From UMGS1532 sp045594795 (GTDB lineage: Bacteria; Bacillota; Clostridia; Oscillospirales; Acutalibacteraceae): a DNA stretch of 49,722 nucleotides. Position numbers and translations under genes: made by a program. Under the pieces are notes generated by a model. That model ran no database searches. It worked only from the letters and a program-made list of their open reading frames with translations, and was not told where the DNA came from. Within the stretch, counting starts at the first letter, position 1, and the number at the start of each line of letters is the position of its first letter. Positions 41,486 through 49,720 of this stretch are shown here, in pieces. The stretch lies in NCBI GenBank assembly GCA_045594795.1, contig JAZNZF010000030.1:1-49722 (forward strand). Reading direction: 5' to 3'.

Positions 41486-42320
41486 TGTATAGCCCCTCCT
41501 CAATCTTTTTACGAACTGCCGCCTTAACCGAATCGGTATCCTCTTTGTAGGTAACGCCGTACCAACGCTCGTTGGTATTTAAGACCGTTACATCGGTCTT
41601 ACCGCCTTTAATCATATCGTCAACTACAAAGGGTAGGAAGTATTCGCTTTTAAGCTCGTTACCGCGACTTTCTAAGAATTTTATAAAGCCGCTTTCTAAC
41701 TCTAAAAAGAAGTCCTTTTTAAAGCCCCACATATTCATTGAAACGGTTGTATCTAAAGGTATACCGCTGTTTTTATCGAGTGCGGTATGCTCTGTAACGC
41801 CCAAAAGCTTTCCGCCCGAAACCTCACACACGCCGCGCGAAACGGTGCCGTTCTCGGTTAAGGTGTTACCGAGCTTGTAGCCCACCATACAGGTGTTGCC
41901 ACCCTCACTTAAGTGGTTGTGTATTTTTTGATACGAGCTCCTGCCGTAAAAATCGTCGGCATTAATAACCGCAAAGCTTGTATCGATTTTATCCTTAGCG
42001 CAAAGAACAGCGTGGCCTGTGCCCCAAGGCTTAGTTCTGCCACTTGGCACTACAAAACCTGAAGGAAGTTTATCGAGTTCTTGAAAAGCGTAATCAACAT
42101 CGACCATTTTTTCGATACGTTTGCCTGCTGCCTCGCGAAAATCTTTTTCGATTTCTTTTTTTATTATAATTACTACCTTTGAAAAGCCTGCCTTTACGGC
42201 ATCGAAAACCGAAAAATCCAATATGATTTCGCCGTTAGGACCAAGCGGTGTAATCTGCTTAAGCCCACCAAAGCGGCTACCCATACCTGCCGCCATTATA
42301 ACTAAGGTTGTTTTCTCCAT
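41475..42320 (-). CDS. Sugar-1-phosphate nucleotidyltransferase
   Basis: A 281-residue NTP-transferase-fold enzyme with MAAGMGSRFGGLKQITPLGP, GTGHAVLCAKD, VINADDFYGR and a late NTNERWYGVTYKEDT segment. Family relatives join UTP or another NTP to a sugar-1-phosphate. Overlap with the NahK-like kinase suggests that it activates the HexNAc-1-phosphate made there, giving a UDP-HexNAc. AGGAG precedes the ATG. Confidence 0.85.
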   Translation of the reverse strand: MEKTTLVIMAAGMGSRFGGLKQITPLGPNGEIILDFSVFDAVKAGFSKVVIIIKKEIEKDFREAAGKRIEKMVDVDYAFQELDKLPSGFVVPSGRTKPWGTGHAVLCAKDKIDTSFAVINADDFYGRSSYQKIHNHLSEGGNTCMVGYKLGNTLTENGTVSRGVCEVSGGKLLGVTEHTALDKNSGIPLDTTVSMNMWGFKKDFFLELESGFIKFLESRGNELKSEYFLPFVVDDMIKGGKTDVTVLNTNERWYGVTYKEDTDSVKAAVRKKIEEGLYNGL

Positions 42321-42387
42321 AACTTTCTCCTAATGTTTATTTTTCAAAACTAAAAGGACCTATGCTATTCCATTATTGAAAGAATCA

Positions 42388-43539
42388 TTAATTATTATTG
42401 TAACACACTTTTCCTAAAATTGCACTATATTTTACATTAAAATCTTTATCGGTAATAATTACATCGGCGCGTTTGCCAATTTTTAGACTTCCGCGCACCT
42501 CGTTTTCACCGATAGCAGTAGCAGGATTAAGACTTGCTGCTTTAACAATCTCGTGCAAAGGAAGGCTTGTGTACTTTATAAAATTGCGAATAGCACCGTT
42601 AAAATGGTATACACTGCCCGCAATAGTACCATCACTTAAAGTACAACGCAAGCCGCGAAGACTAACATCTAACGCCCCCGAACTATACTCGCCGTCGGGC
42701 AGACCTGCAGGTGTTATGTTGTCGGTAACAAGCACTAATTTATCACCCTTTTGGCGCGCCATTAGTTCATAAAGCGCAGGGTTTATATGCACGGTATCGG
42801 CTATAAGCTCGCAAAATACGTTATCGTTTGTAAGCACCGCGCCAACGAGTCCTGGGTCGCGATGGTTTAATCCCGACATAGCGTTAAAGGTATGGGTAGC
42901 GTGTGTGGCACCCGCCTTAATTCCCTTAACTGCGGTTTCATAATCCGCCGAGCTATGACCTAAGGATGCCACAACGTCGGTTTTTTCGGTAACCTCTTTT
43001 ATAAAATCGATACCACCGTCGACCTCGGGCGCTATTGTAACTAATTTTACAACATCACTGTTATCTATAATAAACTGTGCATCAGGCTTAATGATGTATT
43101 GCGGAGCTTGAGCACCGCATTTTTCGGGGTTTATAAATGGGCCCTCGCTATTAACGCCAAGTACCGAGGCACCGCACCATTCACCATTTTCGGACTTAAG
43201 CTTTGCCTCTCTTATTACATTGAAAGCCTTTTCTAATTGCTCTTTTGATAGGGTTGCCGTGGTAGGACACCACGCGGTTACACCAAACTGTAACAGATGC
43301 TTAGAAATCTGCTCGAGCTCTGATATCGAGGCAAACGAAACCTCAAAACCGATTTGCCCGTGAATATGTACATCTATTAATCCGGGTAGTACGTATCCGC
43401 CTTTAGCATCAATAAGCTCTGCAGATTTTGGAATATCAGCCTCATCGCAAATGTCAACTATTTTTTCATCAAAAACTATTGCTTTACCCTTCAACTCGTC
43501 GGTTTCGGTAACAATTATTCCGTTATAAATAGCTTTCAT
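42388..43539 (-). CDS. nagA: N-acetylglucosamine-6-phosphate deacetylase
   Basis: NagA removes acetate from GlcNAc-6-phosphate. The 383-residue amidohydrolase has IDVHIHGQIGFE, the metal-binding Glu in NSEGPFINP, GHSSADYE, ATHTFNAMSG and the catalytic Asp in LVTDNITPAG. AAGGAG lies 7 bases from the ATG. It is separated from the NagB-ROK gene by a 352-bp repeat-rich gap, so it may have its own control. Confidence 0.96.
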   Translation of the reverse strand: MKAIYNGIIVTETDELKGKAIVFDEKIVDICDEADIPKSAELIDAKGGYVLPGLIDVHIHGQIGFEVSFASISELEQISKHLLQFGVTAWCPTTATLSKEQLEKAFNVIREAKLKSENGEWCGASVLGVNSEGPFINPEKCGAQAPQYIIKPDAQFIIDNSDVVKLVTIAPEVDGGIDFIKEVTEKTDVVASLGHSSADYETAVKGIKAGATHATHTFNAMSGLNHRDPGLVGAVLTNDNVFCELIADTVHINPALYELMARQKGDKLVLVTDNITPAGLPDGEYSSGALDVSLRGLRCTLSDGTIAGSVYHFNGAIRNFIKYTSLPLHEIVKAASLNPATAIGENEVRGSLKIGKRADVIITDKDFNVKYSAILGKVCYNNN

Positions 43540-43891
43540 AAAAATCTCCTTAAAATTATCACGATTTTTACTTGATAAAACTAACTCTACCTTTTACAAG
43601 AAGTTACAGCAAAGATGCACTGTAACAAAAATGCGATGCTTTTCGGTGTGGTAAACAAATGTGCACACCACCGTAATTAAAAGCACCTACGCACTTTTAA
43701 GTCGATATCTTTTTACTTCTGATTTCGAGCCTCGCTGTAACGAAAAATGCGATGCTTTTAAATTGCAGCAACATAAACGCAAGTAGCAACGTAATTAAAA
43801 GCGCAGGTAAGGCTTTGTGCCTTGCCGAGCATTTTAATATAGTTGAGGCTTGTGTTTTGGTGTAGCAATTAAAAGATATTGCGTTTTTTTG
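43540..43891. repeat. Gene-free 352-bp gap with diverged repeats and hairpins
   Basis: Two diverged copies of a block of about 118 bp are visible. GTAACAAAAATGCGATGCTTT (43621-43641) recurs at 43737, and CGTAATTAAAAGC at 43671 recurs at 43790. GTTACAGCAAAGATGCAC at about 43605 matches the end of the preceding coding region at 43891 except for one base. Hairpins include GGTGTG/CACACC (43644-43668) and GGTAAGGC/GCCTTGCC (43803-43823). No good reading frame or known RNA is seen. Confidence 0.65.
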
Positions 43892-45490
43892 TTATAGCAA
43901 AGATGCACCTAAAGCGCCTGCATCGCTTTGGAGTGATGAGATTATTATTTCTACGCTGGTTTTGCCTATTTTTTCTTTTAAGGGTTTCAAGAGTAGGTCA
44001 CCCTCGTTGGTAATTCCACCCGCCAAAACTACCGCGTCGGGACCGAATACCATAATTATACTTTTAATACCAACGGCAAGATAGTTAAGATACTTATCGT
44101 AAACCGCCTTTGCAACGGGGCAGTCTACCTTTAAAGCATCGAAAAACGTTCTGCCCGAAATTCTGCCGTTTTTAGCATAAATCTTATAAAGCTTGCTATC
44201 GGTATTTTCTTTTGCAGCCGCTTGGGCATCTCTGCAAAGGGCGCTAATCGAGGCATACTGCTCGTAACAGCCACTTTGACCGCAACGACACTCTCTGCCG
44301 CCGTCGGCTTGGATTATCATATGTCCTATTTCACCAACGTTATTTTCGGTGTGGCAAATTTGCCTATTCATAATAACGCCGCCGCCAACGCCTGTGCCTA
44401 AAGTTACAAGCACCATATCCTTACAATGCTTTGCAGCGCCAAACTCTATTTCGCCTAAAGCGGCACAGTTAGCATCGTTATCTACCGTTACGTGTAAACC
44501 TAAACGCTCGGTTAACACTTCCTCTAAAGGCAGGTCCTTAAAATCAAGATTTACTGCGTTTACAAGACCGCCCTTAATGCTACCGGGTGTGCCTACGCCA
44601 ACAGTTTTTATGTTGTGTTTTTTCTTAATTTCGTTACACTCTTTTGCAATGCTCTCGATAATTTTCTCGGCAGTATCCTCGGTATTTATTTTATTTTTGT
44701 ATACAACTTCTCTACCGTCTACAACTGCGAATTTAATATCAGTACCGCCAATATCTATGCCAAGCTTTGCGCCCGAATAAGCATCTTTATCGCAAATAAG
44801 CACAACGTCGGGGTGGGTTTTAAGCATAGTTGCAGGAATCGAAGTGTTTATTTTACCGTTAAGCAGTTCGCCAACAACACGGCTTTTAGAAGCGCCCGAT
44901 GCTAAAAGGATTATCTTTTTAGCACTTAGAATTGTAGCAATACCCATAGTTAGCGCCTTAGTGGGCATAACCTCATCTTCACTAAAGAAGCGCGAGTTTG
45001 CATTAAGCGTATTTTCGGTAAGTGCGGTTAGATGGGTGTACGAATTTAGCGCGGCATCGGGCTCGTTAAAGCCAATATGTCCGTTTCTGCCAATTCCAAG
45101 CACCTGTATGTCCACACCGCCGGCAGCCTTTATTTTCTTTTCATATTCCATACATTCTTTCTCTGGGTCGTCGGTTTCGCCATTAGGAATGTTGGTGTTG
45201 CCCTCACTTATATTTATATGAGAGAATAGTTTATCTTTCATAAAATAGTAATAGCTTTGACGGTTATCGCGCGAGATAGGATAGTACTCGTCAAGATTAA
45301 AGGTGCGAACACCGGAAAAATCAATTTCCCCCGACTTATTCATTTTTATCAATTCTTCGTACATTCCCACAGGAGTAGAACCGGTAGCAAGACCTAAAAT
45401 GCTATTTGGTTTTAGTGTTAGTTGGCTTGCAATAATCTTTGCGCCCGCCTCGCTCATTTCCTTGTAGTTGTCACAAACAATAACTCTCAT
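43892..45490 (-). CDS. nagB: Fused glucosamine-6-phosphate deaminase (NagB) and ROK-family sugar kinase
   Basis: One 532-residue frame joins two complete enzymes. Residues 1-240 are NagB: GLATGSTPVGMYEEL, TFNLDEYYPI, GIGRNGHIGFNEP and LLASGASKSRVV. Residues about 243-532 are a ROK kinase: LGIDIGGTDIKFAVV, DNDANCAALGE, LGTGVGGGVI, EIGHM and the zinc motif CRCGQSGCYEQYAS. The join (DKDAYSGAKLGIDIGG) has essentially no linker. Together with NagA, GlcNAc would go to GlcNAc-6-P (ROK), GlcN-6-P (NagA) and fructose-6-P plus ammonia (NagB). The start has AAGGAG upstream. It begins 37 bp after the ABC ATPase gene, so it may be read from that operon. The kinase substrate is inferred. Confidence 0.93.
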   Translation of the reverse strand: MRVIVCDNYKEMSEAGAKIIASQLTLKPNSILGLATGSTPVGMYEELIKMNKSGEIDFSGVRTFNLDEYYPISRDNRQSYYYFMKDKLFSHINISEGNTNIPNGETDDPEKECMEYEKKIKAAGGVDIQVLGIGRNGHIGFNEPDAALNSYTHLTALTENTLNANSRFFSEDEVMPTKALTMGIATILSAKKIILLASGASKSRVVGELLNGKINTSIPATMLKTHPDVVLICDKDAYSGAKLGIDIGGTDIKFAVVDGREVVYKNKINTEDTAEKIIESIAKECNEIKKKHNIKTVGVGTPGSIKGGLVNAVNLDFKDLPLEEVLTERLGLHVTVDNDANCAALGEIEFGAAKHCKDMVLVTLGTGVGGGVIMNRQICHTENNVGEIGHMIIQADGGRECRCGQSGCYEQYASISALCRDAQAAAKENTDSKLYKIYAKNGRISGRTFFDALKVDCPVAKAVYDKYLNYLAVGIKSIIMVFGPDAVVLAGGITNEGDLLLKPLKEKIGKTSVEIIISSLQSDAGALGASLL

Positions 45491-45527
45491 TTATATTTTC
45501 TCCTTTTTAACTATTCTACTTAGTAAT

Positions 45528-46268
45528 TTACAGTACACAGTTCAAGAACTGCTGAGTGCGTGGGGATTTAGGATTAGAGAAAAGCTCCTCTGGTGTGCCT
45601 TCTTCTTCTATAACACCCTCGCTCATAAACAGCACCCTATCTGCAACCTCACGGGCAAAGCCCATTTCGTGAGTTACAACCACCATTGTCATACCGCTTT
45701 TTGCAAGGTCTTTCATAACATCTAAAACCTCGCCTACCATTTCAGGATCGAGCGCGCTTGTTGGCTCATCGAAAAGCATTACCTCGGGGTTCATTGCAAG
45801 TGCGCGAACTATTGCAACACGTTGCTTTTGACCGCCCGAAAGCTGTGAGGGGTAAGCGTCTGCCCTATCCTCAAGGCCTACAGTTTTAAGCAGTTCTAAA
45901 GCCTTTTTCTCTGCCTCTGCTTTGGGCATTTTCAAAAGCTTTATTGGGGCTAAGGTAAGGTTGCCCATAATAGTTTTGTGTGGGAACAGGTTAAATTGTT
46001 GGAACACCATACCCATTTTCATACGATGCGTGTTTACGTCAACCTTTTTATCGGTTAAATCTGTACCCTCAAAAATGATTTTACCACCGCTTGGGTTTTC
46101 AAGAAGATTTAAGCAACGCAAAAAGGTGGATTTTCCGCAACCCGAGGGGCCAATTACAACAACCACCTCGCCACGTTTTATCTCGGTTGATATACCCTTT
46201 AAAACGTTAACCTCGCCGAAATTTTTAATAAGGTTTTCGGTTTTAATAATTGCATTATTAGTGGTCAC
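45528..46268 (-). CDS. glnQ: Polar amino-acid ABC transporter ATP-binding protein
   Basis: A 246-residue ATPase with Walker A GPSGCGKSTFLRCLN, Q-loop FQQFNLFPHKT, signature LSGGQKQRVAIVRAL, Walker B VMLFDEPTSALDPE and switch VTHEM, in the pattern of GlnQ/HisP/ArtP. It starts at a GTG that overlaps the permease stop by 11 bases, with GGAGG 10 bases upstream. Confidence 0.95.
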   Translation of the reverse strand: MTTNNAIIKTENLIKNFGEVNVLKGISTEIKRGEVVVVIGPSGCGKSTFLRCLNLLENPSGGKIIFEGTDLTDKKVDVNTHRMKMGMVFQQFNLFPHKTIMGNLTLAPIKLLKMPKAEAEKKALELLKTVGLEDRADAYPSQLSGGQKQRVAIVRALAMNPEVMLFDEPTSALDPEMVGEVLDVMKDLAKSGMTMVVVTHEMGFAREVADRVLFMSEGVIEEEGTPEELFSNPKSPRTQQFLNCVL

Positions 46269-47040
46269 TTTTTCTAAGCCTCCTCTCTAAAACTCCAAGA
46301 AGCTTGGTAAGAACTATTACCATTATTAGATAAATTAGCGCAAGGCTTATATAAGGAACATAGGCTTGGTATGTAATACTTACTATGTTCTGTGCCTGCT
46401 TTGTTAGGTCACGCAGAGCTATTACAGACACAAGTGAGGTGTCCTTTAAAAGCGTAATCATTTCGTTACCGAGTGCGGGCAAAATATTTTTAAATGCTTG
46501 GGGAATGACTATTTCCCACATAGTTTGCACATAGTTAAAGCCAAGGCTTCTGCCTGCCTCCATTTGTCCCGCATCGATAGACATAATACCGCCACGGAAT
46601 ATTTCGGCAACATAAGCACCCGAGTTAATACCAAGTGTTACGATACCGCAAGCTATCATACCGTTATCGGTCTTTGGCACCATAATAACAAAGCCCATTA
46701 TAAGAAGCTGTACCATCATAGGTGTGCCACGAATTACGGTAAGATACAACTGACAAAAGGCATTAACCGCCCGCAAGATAATGTTGGGCTTTTTATTTTT
46801 CGATATGTTTTCGTATGAGGTACGAACTATACCAACAATTAAACCTATAATTATACCAAGGACAAGCGCGCCAATGGTAACTATAAAGGTTATTTTTAAG
46901 CCGTTGGTAAAAAAGGTCCAACGGTTTTGGTATATAAAGGTTTGGTATAGCTGAAACAAAAAGGTTTGCAACCACGAGGGTACCGAAGCTATCCACTCGG
47001 GCGCATTTTCCAGCCAACTTTGGAAGGTAAGTAGGTTCAT
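46258..47040 (-). CDS. Polar amino-acid ABC transporter permease
   Basis: A 260-residue HisM/GlnP-type permease with about five hydrophobic segments (LKITFIVTIGALVLGIIIGL and others). The typical FYLTVIRGTPMMVQLL is replaced by the near match LYLTVIRGTPMMVQLL, and the ATPase-contact loop reads EAGRSLGFNYVQTMWEIVIPQAFKN; both are recognisable family motifs. A single permease implies a homodimer. GAGAGG precedes the ATG. Confidence 0.95.
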   Translation of the reverse strand: MNLLTFQSWLENAPEWIASVPSWLQTFLFQLYQTFIYQNRWTFFTNGLKITFIVTIGALVLGIIIGLIVGIVRTSYENISKNKKPNIILRAVNAFCQLYLTVIRGTPMMVQLLIMGFVIMVPKTDNGMIACGIVTLGINSGAYVAEIFRGGIMSIDAGQMEAGRSLGFNYVQTMWEIVIPQAFKNILPALGNEMITLLKDTSLVSVIALRDLTKQAQNIVSITYQAYVPYISLALIYLIMVIVLTKLLGVLERRLRKSDH

Positions 47041-47066
47041 TTATTTTTCCTCTCAAAAGCACAAAA

Positions 47067-47092
47067 TTAGGGGCGACGAAAGCCGCCCCTAA
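47067..47092 (-). other. Intercistronic stem-loop between binding protein and permease
   Basis: TTAGGGGCG and CGCCCCTAA form a perfect 9-bp stem. On the minus strand TTTTGTGCTTTT follows. It could act as a partial terminator or 3' stabiliser, letting the binding protein be made in excess over the membrane parts. Confidence 0.7.
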
Positions 47093-47107
47093 TAACTGTT
47101 TTTATAA

Positions 47108-47863
47108 TTATTCGGCTTTAATGTATTTACCGATGATGGTATCGATAGTGCCATCCTCTTTAAGCTCTTCCATAGCCTTGTTTACAGCCTCGGTTAAAGC
47201 TTTGTTTTCCTTAGAAATAGCAGCTGCATAATCCTCAACAGCATACTCGGTTTCAAGAATCTTTAAGCCTTTGTTAGCCTTAACGAAAGCTTTTGCAGGC
47301 TCGTTATCGATAACAACGCAGTCGATTTGACCGTTAGCAAGAGCAGCAACTGCTAAAGCGCCGTTTTGATACTGCTTAACGTTCTCCTGACCGAACTCGT
47401 CGGTGCAGTAGATGTCGCCTGTGGTACCTGCTTGAACACCGATTTTAGCACCGGTTAAACCGTCGATATCCTTAATCTTGCTCTTTTCAGGAACGATAAC
47501 TACCTGAACGCCCTGTGCGTATGTAATACTGAAATCAACAGCCTCTTTACGCTCGTCGGTAACGGTTAAACCTGCGAAAACGATATCGATAGAATTGCTT
47601 TGTACTGCAGTAAGGAGTGAATCGAACTCCATATCCTTAATAACAAGCTCGAGACCAAGCTTATCTGCAACTGCCTCAGCAATCTCTGCATCGATACCGA
47701 TGATTTTGCCGCTGTCGTCGGTATACTCGTAAGGTGGGAAGGTAGCATTTGTACCCATTGTAAGCTTACCCTCTACAATTGTGTTACCTTTTTTTGCGCC
47801 GCAACCTGCAAAGCATGCTGCAACCATAGCTACTGCCATAATAAGTGCTAATAGTTTTTTCAT
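47108..47863 (-). CDS. Polar amino-acid-binding lipoprotein (ABC transporter)
   Basis: A 251-residue SBP_bac_3 protein with a lipoprotein signal (KKLLALIMAVAMVAACFAGC, lipobox Cys at about residue 21). The ligand domain has TNATFPPYEYTDDSGKIIG, DIVFAGLTVTDERKEAVDFS and KIGVQAGTTGDIY, patterns of Arg/His/Gln-binding proteins. The ligand cannot be fixed by eye. I chose the ATG at 47863 with GGAGGA 7 bases upstream; a TTG five codons earlier lies inside that site. It is the first gene of the operon. Confidence 0.95.
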   Translation of the reverse strand: MKKLLALIMAVAMVAACFAGCGAKKGNTIVEGKLTMGTNATFPPYEYTDDSGKIIGIDAEIAEAVADKLGLELVIKDMEFDSLLTAVQSNSIDIVFAGLTVTDERKEAVDFSITYAQGVQVVIVPEKSKIKDIDGLTGAKIGVQAGTTGDIYCTDEFGQENVKQYQNGALAVAALANGQIDCVVIDNEPAKAFVKANKGLKILETEYAVEDYAAAISKENKALTEAVNKAMEELKEDGTIDTIIGKYIKAE

Positions 47864-47922
47864 TATTAATTCCTCCAAAAAATTTCTATGCGGTGTATAG
47901 CCGCTTTATAATTGCTAACTAT

Positions 47923-47951
47923 ATTCTGCCACTTTAAAGGCATAAAGTCAA
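47923..47951 (-). promoter_or_regulatory. Promoter of the amino-acid ABC operon
   Basis: On the minus strand TTGACT (47946-47951) and CAGAAT (47923-47928) are 17 bp apart. Confidence 0.75.
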
Positions 47952-47966
47952 TACCTTTTTAAAATA

Positions 47967-48097
47967 TTTGTATATTTATACAAAGAAAGCCGCTGTTTAA
48001 AAGCTTCCTTTGTTTATAGTTTGTTATGTTTATACATAAATGCGGTGCTTTATACATTTATACTGTATAATTATACATCTTATACAGGCTTTATACA
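47967..48097. promoter_or_regulatory. Phased TATACA / palindrome array upstream of the ABC promoter
   Basis: Palindromes occur at 47967-47984 (TTTGTATATTTATACAAA, 18 bp), 48024-48039 (TTATGT/ACATAA) and 48064-48077 (TGTATAATTATACA). TATACA half-sites start at 48031, 48051, 48072, 48081 and 48092, about 10 or 20 bp apart. The 18-bp length and A/T core resemble ARG boxes. The first palindrome lies 15 bp upstream of the -35 box. Confidence 0.6.
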
Positions 48098-48101
48098 CCG
48101 T

Positions 48102-48416
48102 TTATTCATTGTATGGGTTGTATAAATGTTTTTTTAAATCCACCCTACCATCCTTTAAAAAGGTTACACCCTCGCTTATCAAAAGTCTGCGCTGTTCGTT
48201 GCCGCCACCAAAAGCAAACGCCTCAGCTACCCTGCCCTCGCGGTTTACTACCCTGTGGCAAGGTATTGCTATTGGTGCAGGATTATTGTGTAGAGCATAG
48301 CCTACCACCCTTGCCCATCTTGGATTACCCGCAAGTAAAGCCACCTGACCGTAGGTTGCCACCTTGCCCTTTGGTATGGTGCAGACTACCTTATATATTC
48401 TCTCAAAAACCGACAT
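48102..48416 (-). CDS. MGMT-domain protein (alkyltransferase family, short form)
   Basis: A 104-residue protein made only of the methylguanine-DNA methyltransferase DNA-binding domain: KVVCTIPKGKVATYGQVALLAG, RVVGYALHNNP and IPCHRVVNREG. The active-site Cys in PCHR is kept, unlike alkyltransferase-like proteins where it is Trp. It lacks the N-terminal domain and may repair or only flag alkylated guanine. The start at 48416 (after AAAGGGTGACAGT) is preferred over a TTG nine codons upstream. Confidence 0.88.
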   Translation of the reverse strand: MSVFERIYKVVCTIPKGKVATYGQVALLAGNPRWARVVGYALHNNPAPIAIPCHRVVNREGRVAEAFAFGGGNEQRRLLISEGVTFLKDGRVDLKKHLYNPYNE

Positions 48417-48448
48417 ACTGTCACCCTTTTGTATTTTTTGCAATATGC

Positions 48449-49720
48449 CTATTTTTTATTCCGCGACTTAACCGCATCCCAATACGCCTTATAGCCCTGC
48501 TCGGTTTTATTATCACCAAACTGATAATAGCTTACGTCGTGCAAGGGTTCGGGCAGATAGTTTTGGTTTGCCCAATGGTCAGGATAATCGTGTGGATATA
48601 TGTAAAACTGACCGGGTTTATCGTTATCGGCACCGTCAAAATGCTTGTTCTGTAGATTTCTTGGCACTGGTCCATTTTTGCCTTGCTCGATATCGCGCAT
48701 AGCGGCATTGATTGCATCGTGTGCCGAGTTGGATTTAGGACTTATTGCAACTAATACCACCGCATCGGCAAGTGGCAAGCGTGCTTCGGGAAGTCCTACC
48801 GCATTTGCGATATCCACAGCCGCCTTTACTATTGGCAAAATTTGTGGGTTTGCAAGACCAACGTCCTCTGCGGCACAAACCATAAGCCGCCTACATGCAG
48901 AGGGCAGGTCACCCGCTTCCAAAAGCCTTGCTAAATAGTGTAGCGCGGCATCAGGGTCGGAGCCACGCATAGATTTCTGGTATGCCGAAATTATATCATA
49001 ATGCTCCTCGCCCTCGCGGTCATAGCGCACTGAATTGCCAGCGAGTATCTGCTCGACCATATCATCGGATATTTCTGAGGATTCCTCGCTCACGGTTAAC
49101 ATAAAACACAATTCCAACATATTGAGTGCGCGGCGAACATCGCCCGCGGCAGCTCGCGCTATCTTGCGAGCGTTATCATAGCTTAGCTCCACTTCCCTAC
49201 CGTTTTCTTTGGTGAGGATATTGGTAGCTCGAATTATTACAGAGGTTATATCCTCGCTCGAAAGCGTTTTAAACTCAAAAACAGTTGAGCGACTCAATAT
49301 CGCGTTATAAACATAAAAATACGGATTTTCGGTGGTTGACGCTATAAGCGTTATATCACCGTTTTCGATATAGGAAAGCAATATCTGCTGCTGCTTTTTA
49401 TTAAAATACTGAATTTCATCTAAATAAAGCAGTATTCCGCTCGCGGCATCGATGGTACCTATCGAGCTTATTATATCCTTGATATCGGCGGTTGATGCGG
49501 TGGTGGCATTAAGATAGCATAGCTTCTTGCCTGTTCTCCCCGCGATAATGCGCGCAACGGTGGTCTTTCCCACGCCCGAGGGACCATAGAATATAAGGTG
49601 TGGTATATCGCCCGATTCAATTATTCTGCGAAGAATCTTCCCTTCGCCCAAAAGATGCTTTTGTCCTGCAACTTCATTTATGTTTTCTGGGCGAACTCTA
49701 TCCGCAAGAGGTGAATTCAT
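48449..49720 (-). CDS. rarA: Replication-associated recombination protein RarA (MgsA)
   Basis: RarA is a AAA+ ATPase related to clamp loaders that acts at stalled forks. The 423-residue protein has the N-terminal PLADRVRPENINEVAGQKHLLG, Walker A YGPSGVGKTTVAR, Walker B LYLDEIQYFNKKQQ, sensor-1 region IASTTENPYF and the C-terminal YIYPHDYPDHW motif. The ATG at 49720 is 2 bases from the window edge; the family start fits, but a slightly earlier start cannot be excluded. Confidence 0.95.
   Translation of the reverse strand: MNSPLADRVRPENINEVAGQKHLLGEGKILRRIIESGDIPHLIFYGPSGVGKTTVARIIAGRTGKKLCYLNATTASTADIKDIISSIGTIDAASGILLYLDEIQYFNKKQQQILLSYIENGDITLIASTTENPYFYVYNAILSRSTVFEFKTLSSEDITSVIIRATNILTKENGREVELSYDNARKIARAAAGDVRRALNMLELCFMLTVSEESSEISDDMVEQILAGNSVRYDREGEEHYDIISAYQKSMRGSDPDAALHYLARLLEAGDLPSACRRLMVCAAEDVGLANPQILPIVKAAVDIANAVGLPEARLPLADAVVLVAISPKSNSAHDAINAAMRDIEQGKNGPVPRNLQNKHFDGADNDKPGQFYIYPHDYPDHWANQNYLPEPLHDVSYYQFGDNKTEQGYKAYWDAVKSRNKK

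Noticed and set aside
44349..44780. Plus-strand 143-codon frame opposite the ROK domain
   Set aside because: It is a shadow frame of a well-conserved enzyme, with no start signal.
47967..48097. Palindromic array as a CRISPR or origin
   Set aside because: Units are 6-18 bp with 4-20 bp spacing, and no cas genes or dnaA lie nearby. Operator sites fit better.
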